Origin: Marthasterias glacialis
Lineage: Eukaryota > Echinodermata > Asteroidea > Forcipulatida > Asteriidae
Length of the DNA: 64,000 bases
Reading direction: 5' to 3'
NCBI GenBank assembly: GCA_911728455.2
Contig: OU452235.1
Location: 9,596,634 to 9,660,633 of the forward strand
The notes beneath the pieces were generated by a model. The model saw only the letters and a list, made by a program, of their open reading frames with translations. It ran no database searches and was not told the DNA's origin. This document shows positions 13,001 to 23,800 of this stretch, one piece after another. The position numbers and the translations under genes are program-made. Within the stretch, counting starts at the first letter, position 1; every line of letters starts with the position of its first letter.

Positions 13001-13933
13001 TGTTCGCCGTCTTTTACGTAACTACGCAAAAGCTTGCCTCAGACCATGTGACAGCAATACTGTCTTTAGTCTTGGGATTTCAAATTTAAGTGGCTGGCAA
13101 GTCAGTGTATCATAAAGTATTGAAATCTAACTTGCAAATGGTTTGTTATGGCATGAATGTCAATCCCCACAAAAGTACAACTTTTCTTGCAAAACGACTT
13201 TGTACGCAAACAATACTCGCTGCAGATTTTCCATGATACAATGTCTCCTACATTATTAACATTAGAACACAATCAAAAATATCAGCAAAGCTTCTAATCA
13301 GACTTCACTGCTCAGAACCTTTTGGGAAAGAGATTGCTCATGACAGACTACACAACCTTTTACAAAATCATGGCACTCTGACAGTGGGTCTCCGTGTTTC
13401 CCACTTCCCTGCTCAGAACCCTCCCCCCCCCCCCCCCCCCCATCCCTAATGAAAATGTCTTGTTATGCCTTTGGATCTATGAAAAGTTTACCATCCAGAC
13501 AATGATCCAAACAGTATTACACCATGATAAAAAGATTTTAGAATAATAGACATCAATTATTAAGTTTAAGCATGTTAAGAAGTAAACTTTGTGTGGTTTA
13601 GATACTGTGAGTTATGAAAAAATGCAAATTGTGTGCAAAATTTTATGCTGCAGAAATTTGAGTGTTTTCTGATTTTACTCAATGGCATGTTTAAACGTCG
13701 CCTGTTTGCTTGTATACATGACATCCGGCACCAACTGGTTCTGTGCACTTTTTTTTTACCTAAGTACAAGTGAATTAATAATAATGTGTATCAACTTGTT
13801 TCTTTGACTACAGGGTTTTGGAGTAACAGCCAAATCGACTCAGGAATGTAGACATACAGATCCAATGACAATAGTAGTCTTCCATCAAGCTGACATTGGA
13901 CAATATCTGAGAAACGAAGATACATTACTCTGA
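992..13933 (+). CDS. 60S ribosome subunit biogenesis protein NIP7 (complete, 5 exons)
   Basis: NIP7 is a nucleolar factor needed for 27S pre-rRNA processing and 60S subunit assembly; it binds RNA through a C-terminal PUA domain. The coding exons are 992-1047, 7897-7983, 9145-9283, 10240-10380 and 13814-13933. They total 543 nt, or 180 residues plus TGA, the same length as human NIP7. Every junction is GT-AG and phases match. The protein starts [19 protein letters not shown], continues with the pre-PUA domain (about 1-94), then the PUA part (about 95-175) with FLYGNHV and [18 protein letters not shown], and ends in [20 protein letters not shown] recognise the family from memory of human and yeast sequences, and near-identity over the full length makes this secure. 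Intron 1 (6.85 kb) is swollen by fold-back repeats. Confidence 0.97.
1104..1178. repeat. Short palindrome, bare copy of the shared terminal module
   Basis: Two perfect 27-bp arms (1104-1130 and 1152-1178) starting TAGACCCAGTAACTGGGGCG flank 21 bases. The spacer matches the inner part of the module seen in the larger neighbours, so this looks like a collapsed or internally deleted fold-back element. Confidence 0.85.
1182..1300. repeat. Module palindrome with zero spacer
   Basis: Arms 1204-1252 and 1253-1300 meet at AGCT with no spacer. They carry GGGCGCTGTACTCC at the outside and CGGTCGTACTAG at the centre. A T-rich stretch in the middle of the arms is imperfectly paired. The left side starts with a variant TAGACCCAG end at 1182. 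Confidence 0.8.
1301..2126. mobile_element. Fold-back element FB1
   Basis: Long inverted repeat with arms of roughly 400 bp (about 1301-1700 and 1727-2126) that start TAGCCCCACTAGTGTGG. The centre near 1714 is rich in GCATGC. Arms are well matched outside and diverge toward the centre. No transposase frame is present. It is immediately bounded by copies of the shared module, as if it had inserted inside a module palindrome. A diverged single arm of the same element lies at 5028-5265. Confidence 0.85.
2154..3178. mobile_element. Fold-back element FB2
   Basis: A 1,025-bp, nearly perfect inverted repeat centred on 2666 with an 11-base loop and arms of about 500 bp. The ends are the shared module (TAGACCCAGTAACTGGGGCG). 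Each arm holds its own direct duplication around GCGCAGTCAACGCAGGATAC. Open frames in the arms are mirror by-products without a recognisable domain. The high arm identity implies recent formation or gene conversion. Confidence 0.88.
3303..4032. mobile_element. Fold-back element FB3
   Basis: A 730-bp inverted repeat centred on 3667.5, with arms starting CTCCTAGAACTATGAGG and a central AT-rich loop. Its arms are unrelated to FB1 and FB2. Degraded module sequence (GGGGCACTGTA, about 3290) borders it on the left. It carries no coding sequence. Confidence 0.85.
4039..4171. mobile_element. Fold-back element FB4 (short)
   Basis: A 133-bp inverted repeat in which the module arms (ACTGTACTCC...CGGTCGTACTAG) surround a core of CACTAG/CTAGTG motifs. 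A further lone module half follows at about 4246-4316 in reverse orientation. Confidence 0.8.
4678..5695. mobile_element. Fold-back element FB5, old and diverged, with FB1-like core
   Basis: Diverged inverted repeat centred near 5184. For example, AGTGCCAATATGCTGGACTA at 4691 pairs with its complement at 5657-5676, and further pairing covers 4910-5020 with 5385-5440. The centre (5028-5265) is a single diverged copy of one FB1 arm. The frame at 5198-5431 has no family signature. Confidence 0.7.
6229..6880 (+). mobile_element. MITE-like family B, copy 1
   Basis: Ends CAATAGACCGAT and ATCGGTCTATTG form terminal inverted repeats, followed inward by CACGTGACC on the left and its counterpart on the right. 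Copies 2-4 of the same element lie at 11735, 21707 and 34882. It lacks a transposase. The 225-codon open frame that starts inside at 6435 is not conserved between copies. Confidence 0.8.
7390..7747 (+). mobile_element. MITE-like family H, copy 1
   Basis: About 358 bp. Starts near CCTCCAATCAGATTGCTCAA and ends in an inverted repeat of about 60 bp per arm (7612-7745) centred on CCCATATCCCA. A second copy in opposite orientation lies at 26349-26701. Confidence 0.75.
7897..7983 (+). CDS. NIP7 coding exon 2
   Basis: Completes Tyr19 and encodes [20 protein letters not shown] then HRERVYYV. The acceptor is TTTTTGTAG and the donor CAG/GTAAGA. It leaves an AG that joins exon 3 to give Arg48. Confidence 0.95.
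7984..9144. other. NIP7 intron 2
   Basis: Non-coding. It holds a C-run near 8411-8421, a T-run near 8571 and a short direct duplication of GCATTATTTAAC near 8677-8698. No gene or larger repeat is seen. Confidence 0.6.
9145..9283 (+). CDS. NIP7 coding exon 3
   Basis: Encodes Arg48 to Lys94, including [19 protein letters not shown] and [12 protein letters not shown]. This closes the N-terminal alpha/beta domain. It ends in phase 0 before GTATGT. Confidence 0.95.
9719..10134. mobile_element. MITE-like palindromic element with central hairpin
   Basis: GGGTCCACCAAGTTGGGAC near 9720 is mirrored by GTCCCAACTTGGTGGAATG near 10112. Exactly midway sits a 22-bp-arm hairpin (AAAATAAAATTCTGGATGTA at about 9881, complement at about 9924). 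The symmetric layout indicates one fold-back element inside NIP7 intron 3. Confidence 0.65.
10240..10380 (+). CDS. NIP7 coding exon 4 (PUA domain)
   Basis: Phase 0 at both ends, 47 codons (residues 95-141). It encodes [19 protein letters not shown], then [19 protein letters not shown] and MADIPL. This is the start of the PUA fold. Confidence 0.96.
10441..11035 (+). mobile_element. MITE-like family A, copy 1
   Basis: About 600 bp and similar along its length to 43815-44413 (TTTGTAATTCACG, TGAATTTGACATTTTCTC, TTTCTTTGTGTCAGC). It ends GGCAACTGGTTAAG. The left end is eroded. It lies in NIP7 intron 4. Confidence 0.75.
11735..12511 (-). mobile_element. MITE-like family B, copy 2 (inverted)
   Basis: A 777-bp copy in opposite orientation to copy 1, bounded by AATAGACCGATTG and CAATCGGTCTATT. 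It contains the family's CATGTAAACATTGGTCGC end. A G-run follows at about 12523. Confidence 0.82.
12512..13813. other. Rest of NIP7 intron 4
   Basis: A C-run of about 19 bases sits near 13423-13441. A fragment of family A (about 13655-13750, ending GGCACCAACTGGTT) sits near the exon. Otherwise I see nothing. Confidence 0.55.
13814..13933 (+). CDS. NIP7 coding exon 5 with stop
   Basis: Residues 142-180 and TGA at 13931-13933. It encodes [16 protein letters not shown], then [20 protein letters not shown]. The acceptor is TTTGACTACAG. Confidence 0.96.
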   Translation, partial: GFGVTAKSTQECRHTDPMTIVVFHQADIGQYLRNEDTLL

Positions 13934-15749
13934 GCTGAGACAATCCATTATTGATATCTAAACTCAGTCATGATGTAGAAAACAGATTGCAGAATGGAAT
14001 GTGAAAGTCTATACAGTATGATGATTCAGGAAGAATATATTGTTACTATGTGGAGAGAAGTGTTGCTGACATGGGATAATGTCATCCTAGTCTGAAGAGT
14101 TTCAATAGTGAATCATTTACATCTCATTGCCACCGTACATGAAGGTCAACCATGGCCATGATGGCACAGCAGTCTGTGTTTACAATACATGTATCCTTAA
14201 AAAGTGCCCACTATCAACAGTGAAAGCAACAGAGTTGTGAACATTGTCTCCCCCCCCCAAAAAAAAAAAAAAGAGAAAGAGAAAATCACCTAATCATGTT
14301 GCCAGGAAGTTCAATTTCAACTAAATGTACATGTTGGGCACAATGGGTCAATCATGTTGCGGGATTGGTTGATTCTGAAGGGTATCTCAGACTTTACTTA
14401 CCTTTAAAAAAAATCCTCCATACTTGTGCATTGTAAAGAAAAAGTGTTTGACTGGTGGCAACGGGATGGACCGATCGCGCAGATTGATGGATTGTTCGTT
14501 TCATATATTTTTCCAAAGGGAATTGGTTAGTAGCTCCAATGTTTTGCAAAGATTTAAGTTAAATTGCCCAATTTGTTTGCCGAAAGACAAAACAAATGAT
14601 CCTTTTTGTCTCTGAACTAATTACTTTGTCAGATGATGATGTTACAAAAAAACACAACATAAATACTTTTGCGTATGCCACACACAATGCACAAAAGTTT
14701 TACATTTCTTCTGGGAACGCGAGATCATGTCGTGTACTGACAATAACTCATTTGTGTCCTTTAACCAAGTTTTAATTAACTATTATTAAAGACATTTTTT
14801 AAATTAAGTATAAAAGAACAAAAAAATTATTTGTGGCATTTCTTTCTGGATTATTTTTTGGAGTCTGTATTTTATGTTCTAGGGCCAAACTTTTAGGATA
14901 TTCAATTTTTGAGTGGTACCTAATCTCCATCACAAGATTCAAGATTATTACATATTTTTGAGAACTAGACTAAAGATTTCTGAAACACAATCCCTATGAA
15001 TTGAAAGAACTTTGATTGCTACTCCCTTGATACGGTATTATGCTCCCCATTATGAGGGCTTGTTCGTACCAGCTACCCCAAATTGATATACACTGTACAT
15101 ACATAGTCTTGTGTGTTCACACATCCACCCACAAGGGCAGAGTGCATACAATATATTACATAACACAATATGCTTGTGCAGGGACATTTATTTGAGTATA
15201 ACAAGGCCTAAGAAGGAGTTGATCAATCCCCAGATTAACCTATGGTTTCATTATGAACTATTTAGTTTAATTTATTCACCAATTATAACTCCATATGTAC
15301 TTCATCAGTAAGGAATTCAACATGTTTCAAATTATTTTGTAAAATTGATTTGATGATAATAAATGATTTAACATGTCTAATGGAAACCAACTAGAAAGTG
15401 TTGCAGAAATTAAATAATTGATAAGTACATCAGGAACTTAATTGATCCTATCCACGTTCTGATGTAATTTCATTATTTTCCCAAGACTGAAGATGGATAA
15501 TAATTAGTAGAAATTGATGGATGAAATTTTCAATGTACATTGTACATCGGTTAATGGTGGTCATTTGCATGCAAGGTAAAACTAATACTACTGTGAACAG
15601 TAAACCACAGTACAAAATCTGGGTGGGAAGGAATTTGTCAGATTTTTTTTTATTAATCGTTTCATCATTTTTTTATTCCTAAAAATGAAACTCGTTGTTG
15701 TATAAAGCTTTCTTTGATGTACATTGTACATTCTTGACATTTAATCCCT
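13934..15749. other. NIP7 3' flank
   Basis: Contains the NIP7 3' UTR and part of the intergenic space. ATTAAA at 14785-14790 and AATAAA at 15358-15363 are possible poly(A) signals. The real end cannot be fixed. A C-run joined to an A-run lies near 14251-14272. Confidence 0.4.
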
Positions 15750-16010
15750 AATAGAGATATCTTTGTTAATAATAGAGATATCTCTGTTTCGGCGTACAAA
15801 GTAAACATTTAATTCCAGTGCTAGAGATATCTTTATTATTAATGGAGGTATCTCTATTTATATTTATTTTAACAGAGATATCACTGTTTCTACTATTAAT
15901 AGATATAGCTTTAATAGAAACAGAGATATGTATATTAGAAATAGGGATATCTCTATTGTTAATAGAGGTATCTCTATTATTAATAGAGATATCTCTATTT
16001 TGGAATAAGT
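15750..16010. repeat. Degenerate GAGATATCTC minisatellite
   Basis: About a dozen loosely spaced copies of AGAGATATCT(C/T) alternate with ATTATTAATA. The unit is itself a palindrome, so the tract can fold at many points. It lies in the NIP7-ANO7 intergenic space. Confidence 0.75.
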
Positions 16011-17772
16011 GTCAAGAATGCACTCCATAATTACCATTAAACATCAGAGTCGTTGACTCGAGTCATGCGACTTGGACTGGAGTGGGACTCGAATCACTAT
16101 TTTTGTGACTGACTTTACTTGTAAAGTTCCTACCAATAGTACCAGCACTGACTTTTAATGTTCCTACCGGCACTGACTTGAAAAGTTCATACCAGCATTG
16201 ATTTCTGACTTGGACTCGCACAAAAAATGACTTGCTGCCATCTCTGCATTTTATCGAACCATATTTCATATACGTCTCAACTTATAGTACATGTTTTCCA
16301 GTTGTGTATTATCAAAACATCGTCATTGAGTCTCATTATGAGATTAAAAACCTTTGTCGACGGATGTTTTATACTTCCCCTCAAATGCTAAACATTTTCT
16401 TCTAATATCGATCTTCAGTATAAACGATTTTTTTTTATTTTCAAAAAAACAGACTAACGTTAGACAGATACATGTAGTCAGACTGACGAACAGACTAATG
16501 AAAGGAGGGCTGAAATCGGAAGACAAAAAAGGAACTGAAAAATATTAAAATATTAATTGCATGAACATAAGATAAATCTCTACTGGAGTTTACGTGAGGA
16601 AGAAATTCCTTCCTCCGTGATTGAACTCACAGACAATTTAAATGTGCCAGGGTTACCGTTAAAATTAAACAGCGCCCTCACTCGTATGAAACTAGATATT
16701 AATGTTTGCATAACGAAAATAATGAGCAGGCCAGCAGGCAAATAAGAAACTTTACAAGACCGTAAGAGTATAAACCAATCAAACGGAATTATCTTTGTCT
16801 AACAATAATAGTAAATAATAAAATGAACATTTATATAGTGCTTGTCCATGAAACATGCTCCTGGGCGCTTAAGACATTTAAAAAAAATGGGTCTAATCAA
16901 TAAAGCTTTTGCTCAAAATCGACGGGAAAATGGTCAGGAATCGCCTGAGACGCACCACAGAGCATCCAGAATAAAAATGAAAAAATAAAAATCCGGGCCC
17001 GCTTATACTAGACTTCGCACTTTGCTTCCTATGGGAAAAAATTTGTGATATCCCATATCCGCTTCTGAGATGGGACTGGCCCTTTGATTTATTATGGAGC
17101 TTTATGGGCTTGTTTTCATTGCATCTTACTATAACACCTCATCCATAGATTACCATTCAACCAAATTAGATCACCTGCATTAACATGTTCAACTCTTGTA
17201 AAGTTAGCCCTCAAAGTTTGGGCCCCATCTGAAAATCCTTGATCCACCCCTGATTTTACAGTATATCTCACGTTCACATTTTTCAAGGGGTCATACTGTA
17301 AATTAAAAAAAAAATCCAACTCATTCTATTCAACTAAAAAGATGCTTCAGTAACACAGTTTTGGTATTTTAGAGCTGGTGAAAATACCATCTCTCTCTCT
17401 CTCTGCCTCTCACTAATCACATGCAACTCCAACATATTTTTATGGATCAATGAACCGTGCATCCAGTGCGATATGGAACATACCGCGCGCAACGGATGGG
17501 TATGGGATGCACAGGGTGAGCCTGTACATGCAGACTAGACCACCAGTACATACGATTTGGTAGTGCATATCATGTAATACTAAGTGCAGTCGACTTTAAG
17601 AAAGCTGCGTATGCATTATGGATGGGGGGTGAACGTCGGAAGAATAAAGGCGATTCTCGTTATTGTTAGCATTGTGTTAATGCAAAACTGTTGTAAAGTT
17701 ACTACTGAGGAATTCCCATCAGGTGGAGATTAGCTGTGGTTTTAAAGTAGGTTATACCCCTAGCTGGTACCA
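16011..17772. other. Intergenic region and ANO7 5' flank
   Basis: Contains a fragment of the 'TTTATATAGTGCTTGTC' marine repeat near 16828 and a CT-run near 17388-17404. No gene is seen. A TAG lies in frame 12 nt before the ANO7 ATG. No clear core promoter is visible, and an untranslated first exon further upstream is possible. Confidence 0.45.
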
Positions 17773-17892
17773 ATGTCATTCAAGAAGGGGAGTGGCGATG
17801 AGGGAGCAAATGGTGGTCTCTCCAATGCAGCCATAAATATGGACAACTACGGGGCGACAGACGAGACCAACGCACTGAATAGCGACTACTTG
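17773..17892 (+). CDS. ANO7-like exon 1
   Basis: Residues 1-40, starting [15 protein letters not shown]. Kozak-like ACCAATGTC and an in-frame TAG at 17761-17763 support the start. It ends in phase 0 (DYL/GTGAGA). There is no signal peptide, as expected for anoctamins. The link to exon 2 rests on phase and acidic character only. Confidence 0.7.
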
Positions 17893-20800
17893 GTGAGAAT
17901 TATACACAACCATGCATGTTCCAACAGTGTCTCGTTTCAAACTAAAATACAAAACATGTACATTGATAAAGATTATTTATAAATAACATGGCAAAAATGC
18001 TGTATCTGGCTGCCAGTGCCACTATCTCCCTTAATCTAGGTCAAATTTAGCCCAGGTAGGACGTCAGTCTCCGTTGTACTACCACTTGCTTGATTTTTCT
18101 TCTATAAAGGTCAATAATTAGCGTTTTAGCTACTAATTCCTGGAGAAGAATAATAAAAAAGGGAAATAAAGTCTAACACCCATAAAAAATCTAAAAAATC
18201 CCTTAAAAAGTGGTAGTCGAAAATTAATAGAAGTACATAAATAAATGCAGGTTAAAAGGTGACACACCCTTGATGGATTAAAAAAAAAAGATAATTTTAT
18301 GTACTCAGAAGACATGAACATTTTAGTCTAGAGTGTGTGCAAAAAGTTGATAAGTTTGAAAATATTATTGTAAATGTTTACAGATTTGCACATAACTTTC
18401 TATGGTATTTAAAGATGGTCATTGTGGGAAAATTTCATTTGAATTGAGATATTTTTGCCTAAAATGTATTGAGTAAAACAAGTAGTTTTTACCAAAACTC
18501 AAGGTTTGAAAACAATGATAATATTAGGTTCTTTCCTCAATATTTTCTTGTAACTCCGATAATTGATTGAGCTTATAAACTTTCTCATGAAACTGCTCAT
18601 AAGTGTACGAGCTGGGGGGGGGGGTAGGGGGCTTCCCCCCCCCAAAAAAAAAAAGCAAGAAGAAAAAGTAATAACAAGACGTTATTGTAAATTGGTGCTT
18701 CAGTTTTTATATGTGTAAAATTTCAGGCAAATCAACCCCTCTGCCCCCCTTAACCAAAGACTCTGGTCTTTGACAATTTTTTTACCAATGTTGTCCACTT
18801 AGTTCTGAAGACATTATGGACAGTGCATGATTGACATTATGTTTTGGGGCACAAAAATTGGGGCAGTTTAAGAACAATATGAGGCCTTACTTTTTATTTT
18901 CTTTATTTTACCCGTTTTTGGCTCTCGTGTCTCACCCCTAAAAACCTCATTCCCTACTTTAAAAAAGAGTTCTAGGTGAAGATGACAATCTGGCAAAACA
19001 AGATCTTTGAATATTGAGAATAATTTTTTTTAAATGACAAGGTAATTGTATGCATGGGCATGGAAATGGCTCCATAACCATAAAAAACCACTATGTTGTC
19101 GGTTGGGTACACAACTGCTGATTGCAGGAAAGAATGTGGGTGGGGCTGGGCTAGGGGTTGTATTAAGCTTCAAAATCAAAGCCTTTTGACCTTCACACAA
19201 TTCATTCAGTCTTCGTGTTAAGTACTTTCATAGGCTATGATAGAGTTTTTACTGAGAGCATCATGATGGAGTCTGTCCTCTGTGGTTTAGGTTTGAATCA
19301 ATTCAACAAATATTCACAATCAGCAACCTAATGTACAATGTACCTTTATGCACATCTGTAGGCCCTAATCTAATTAACAAAACATTAGTTTGTTAACTTG
19401 TACTGTAAGTACATGTAAATACCTCAGAGAGTTTATGCACTCTGATTGGTTGAATACTGGTTGGGTGGGGGTTTATAACATTGTGGTGATACGTTTAAAG
19501 ACTGGCTCTGTGAACTAGCAAAGAAATGTCCCCAAAACAAGCATTATGTTATGTAAAAGTTCTGTATGAACTGTGTATGTTGTGCGATGCGGCCAACTAC
19601 GGAGTCAACTGTTTTCTTTGTGTGCGTTTTGTTATTTTTATTTTAGCAAGAGATATTGTTGCCGTGTATACACGCATACCACCTGTATGCCTGAACGTGC
19701 AGACAAGGTATCAATTTAAGGTGGCTGGTGCACACATGAAACTAAAATAATGCAAAGCCCAGTAAAGCTGAACACCAACCAAAGTATTTCCGTATAATGG
19801 AATTGTTACATTTCAAAGCTCAAAGTCTGGTTCTTGAAAATATGCATTTAATAGTTTATTATGTGTAAGAGGTTAGGTGCCATGCAAACATTGAACAGCC
19901 CAACTAGAACATTGAACATGAATTGAACAATTATAAAAAATATCTGCAGGAAGAAAAATTACAAGCTCTGATCATTTTTACCGTTTTGTTTTTTTATTTT
20001 TTCTTATAGTTAACTACATGCCACGCAAAAATTGAGCAGCTAAAGAATAACCTTTGAACATGAAAAGAATCATTCTTAAACTATCAGCGAAAGAAAAAAC
20101 TTTTTTTTTTAAATGTTTGTTAAAGCTATTTATTAATGGGAATAACAGTGTGAGGACCTTGTGTTCGCTGCATAGTAATGACCTTGGTTGGTGGTTGGCC
20201 TTGGGGTCTGTCCATTAACAGTGGCCAGCCACCAACCCGGTCATTAATCATGCAGTGAAGACTGGGTCTTCACACTGTTACTCTTAAAATTATGAGATCT
20301 TAGTTTTTATAAAATACATTAGACCTTAAATTGTATTCAACAATTTTCATTGGCTTTTAAAGGTAAAATATTAGGATTGGTTAAGCTGATAGTGCAGTGT
20401 GATTCAATATACTCATGAAAAAAAAGAATGTGAAAAGTTGGGCTCAATCCGTTGTCAGAAAAAAATAATGAAAAACCGTGCACACTTTTCAGCATGTAAA
20501 GACAATGTTTGTAGGTTTCGATTGTTACAACCAAAAGTAAAGTGGGGTCTTCAAATTCTATTTTCTAGGCTTTGACAATATTTTGGAGAAAAATATTTCA
20601 ATGGAAGATTGGTACTGATGAACTTTATCATCAATAAGCTTTCAGACTAAAATACTAATAAAAACAATTTGGACAAATACCATTCCTGTATTCTACCTTT
20701 AAAACATTTATTACACTAATCTTATGCATTTGTAGACCCATTATATTGCCTCATATAAAGGATCTTTCTGGTTCGTTGGTAAACTGGCTACAGAATATTT

Positions 20801-23800
20801 ATAATGTACACAATGTAAGTGGTTCATGATGAGGAATAACCGCCTCCTTTGCCACTAATGTACAAAAGGTGACCTGAACTACTGACCTGGGATTGGGATA
20901 CTATGTAGGCCTACATGTACTTTTTCTGTAGTGTAAGCAAAAAGGTACATATATGATGATTTATGATTATCAATGTTCATGTGGGCACCATTAACTTTGT
21001 CACAATACATGTAAGTCTACAATATTCAGGCCTGGAATTACAGGAAGGCTACAAAGGCCATGGCCTCCGTTGCCCTTGTCTTGGCCGTGGTACCACGGCC
21101 AAGACAAGGGCAACGGAGGCCATGGCCTTTGTAGCCTTCCTGTAATTCCAGGCCTGCCCATTCAAAAGTTTCCAGTGGAGGTGCCCTTTGTAAAATAAAA
21201 ATGACCTTGCCCTCAAAGGTGAAATTCCAGTCCTTATTATTATGAGTTTCCTGAGAATCTGTAAAAGACACGTAAGAAGAATTGAGACAAATGTGATCAC
21301 TCATTTCAGATTATACAATGACTGTTAAAAAACCTAGAAGAAGCTAATTGTGTTAGCAGCATCTGGAAAAGGGGTGTCCACATTTGGAAACTGGGTGTCT
21401 TAAATAAGGAAACTTGACTGTGTCCAGATTTGGAAATTAGGTGTCTAAAATATGGAAACTCAAACTTGGTGTTTAAGTTTAGAAAACTGTTTTGGCAGAA
21501 TGAGATAAAACTACGCTAGTGCCACCAGCTAGATTGACTGTTATCATTTCCTTCTTACAGACTTCAACACATGAATTTTTTTAAGAATTGAACACTGCAC
21601 AAAATACAAATTGACAGGGGTACATATCATGTAACAATAGATTAAGAATTGAACACTGCACAAAATACAAATTGACAGGGGTACATGTATACATGTATCA
21701 TGTAACAATATACTGATTGTGCGACCAATGTTAACATGTCATCACGTGACCTATTGTGGGTACTATGTCATCTGAGTTGATGGTAAACTACGTGCAAATA
21801 CACGCCGTGACCAACAGAGTCACACAAAAAGTCGGCTTTTGGTAATAATAACACAGCTTGATGTTACTAAGCCATTTTGTTAAAGTTGTGTGTTGTGACA
21901 TTGATATTAATCACATTACTGTTTCATAAACTACATGTACATGTACATGTACCAGTATTCTACTGCAAAAGAGGTTTATTTTGAGGTATGCACTACCAGC
22001 ATCGGACGCCTGTTATTTTGTTTGTAATGTAGGCCTAAATCACTGTAAAAAAGGTGAGCATTTAAACCTAGCCTTACGAAAGTTCAAGTAGGCAAAGGAA
22101 TCACACAGTTTTGGAAAGCAATTTCTTTGGATGATTCAGCTTCAAAACTTTGAAATTCTTGTGTTGAAAAGTGTGTGATCGCGGTCATCTGGCCTAAACG
22201 TTCCGTTGTGCACTAGTACACATTGGGCACATTTGTACGTTACATGTACAATTTCCAAGACCTGCTGGAACTGTCCTTACTCATTACTGGCTTTATTCAG
22301 CCACTCGAAGGTCTCTGGTACAAACTCTTGAATATTTGTCACAGATTTCTAGAAAGAAAAGCCTCCATCAAATAAACAAATGCAACAATCATCATGTACC
22401 GTACCGCACTTTCCTATGGAGGACGTTGTGTTTGTTTACATTTAATACCCACAATAGGTCATGTGACACGAGTTGCGCAATCAGTCTATAGTGTGGAAAG
22501 TCCTTTAAACTTCATTTATAAATTAACCCTTACGGTCCCAATTCCTTCTATACCCAATTGCAAAAGTGAAGGATTCAGAAGGACTGGGTAAGGTGGGCCT
22601 ACTTATGTAAGTGTTAACAATACAATGTGCAGTAACATACACATGTACATGTATGGAAGAGAAGAGGTTATGGGAGGATTGAGGCAACAAATCAACCTAA
22701 CTGACTAGTTTGTATTAATATGAGAATATAATGTCTATCTACGACAGTCTAATGACATTAATTCTATTATACATACATGTACATGTACATGTAGTAAAGT
22801 ACTACACTGTATCTCTGTGCAGTGTTATCAATAGTGTGCAAATCAATAGAATAGGTTGATCATTGCATAGAGGCTTTACAGAACCATGGTACAGCATAGA
22901 AATGGTATTGATCTGCACTACCATGGTCTGAGGGACATTAAGCCCATCATATCAGTCATGTCAGTCTGTAAACAGGGTGATTCAGCCTTCCTAATGTGTG
23001 TTATTTACAAATTTGCTTAATTGACATTTGACAGGTAGTACAATCACACACACACTGTACCATGAGGCCCTATACCTCCATGCTGTACAGCATTGTATTG
23101 GTATTTTTATGTGCAATGAATGAGAAAATTGGGTTTCAAAATTGTAAGTCCATTATTGTATACATGTACGTAAGGCAGCCAGAATATACAATAGCACCAT
23201 GGTCATGTAGGTTTGGTATATTGACAGTGTATGCATTGTGCATGGTACATACATGTAAATGTATTGTGTAATATTACTGTAAATTATTAGGTATTGGGGA
23301 ACCAATAGTCATGTGAACCTGAGGGGAACACCAGAGAGGGATGATATAACCTGAGGGTCACACCAGAGAGGGATGATAGAACCTGAGGGTAACACCAGAG
23401 AGGGATGATAGAACCTGAGGGGAACACCAAAGAGGGATGATAGAACCTGAGGGTAACACCAGAGAGGGATGATAGAGTCTAAGGGTAACACCAGAGAGGG
23501 ATGATAAAACCTGAGGGTAACACCAGAGAGGGATGATAGAGTCTAAGGGTAACACCAGAGAGGGATGATAAAACCTGAGGGTAACACCAGAGAGGGATGA
23601 TAGAACCTGAGGGTAACACCAGAGAGGGATGATAGAACCTGAGGGTAACACCAGAGAGGGTTGATATAACCTGAAGGTAACACCAGAGAGGGATGATAGA
23701 GTCTAAGGGTAACACCAGAGAGGGATGATAAAACCTGAGGGTAACACCAGAGAGGGATGATAGAACCTGAGGGTAACACCAGAGAGGGATGATAGAACCT

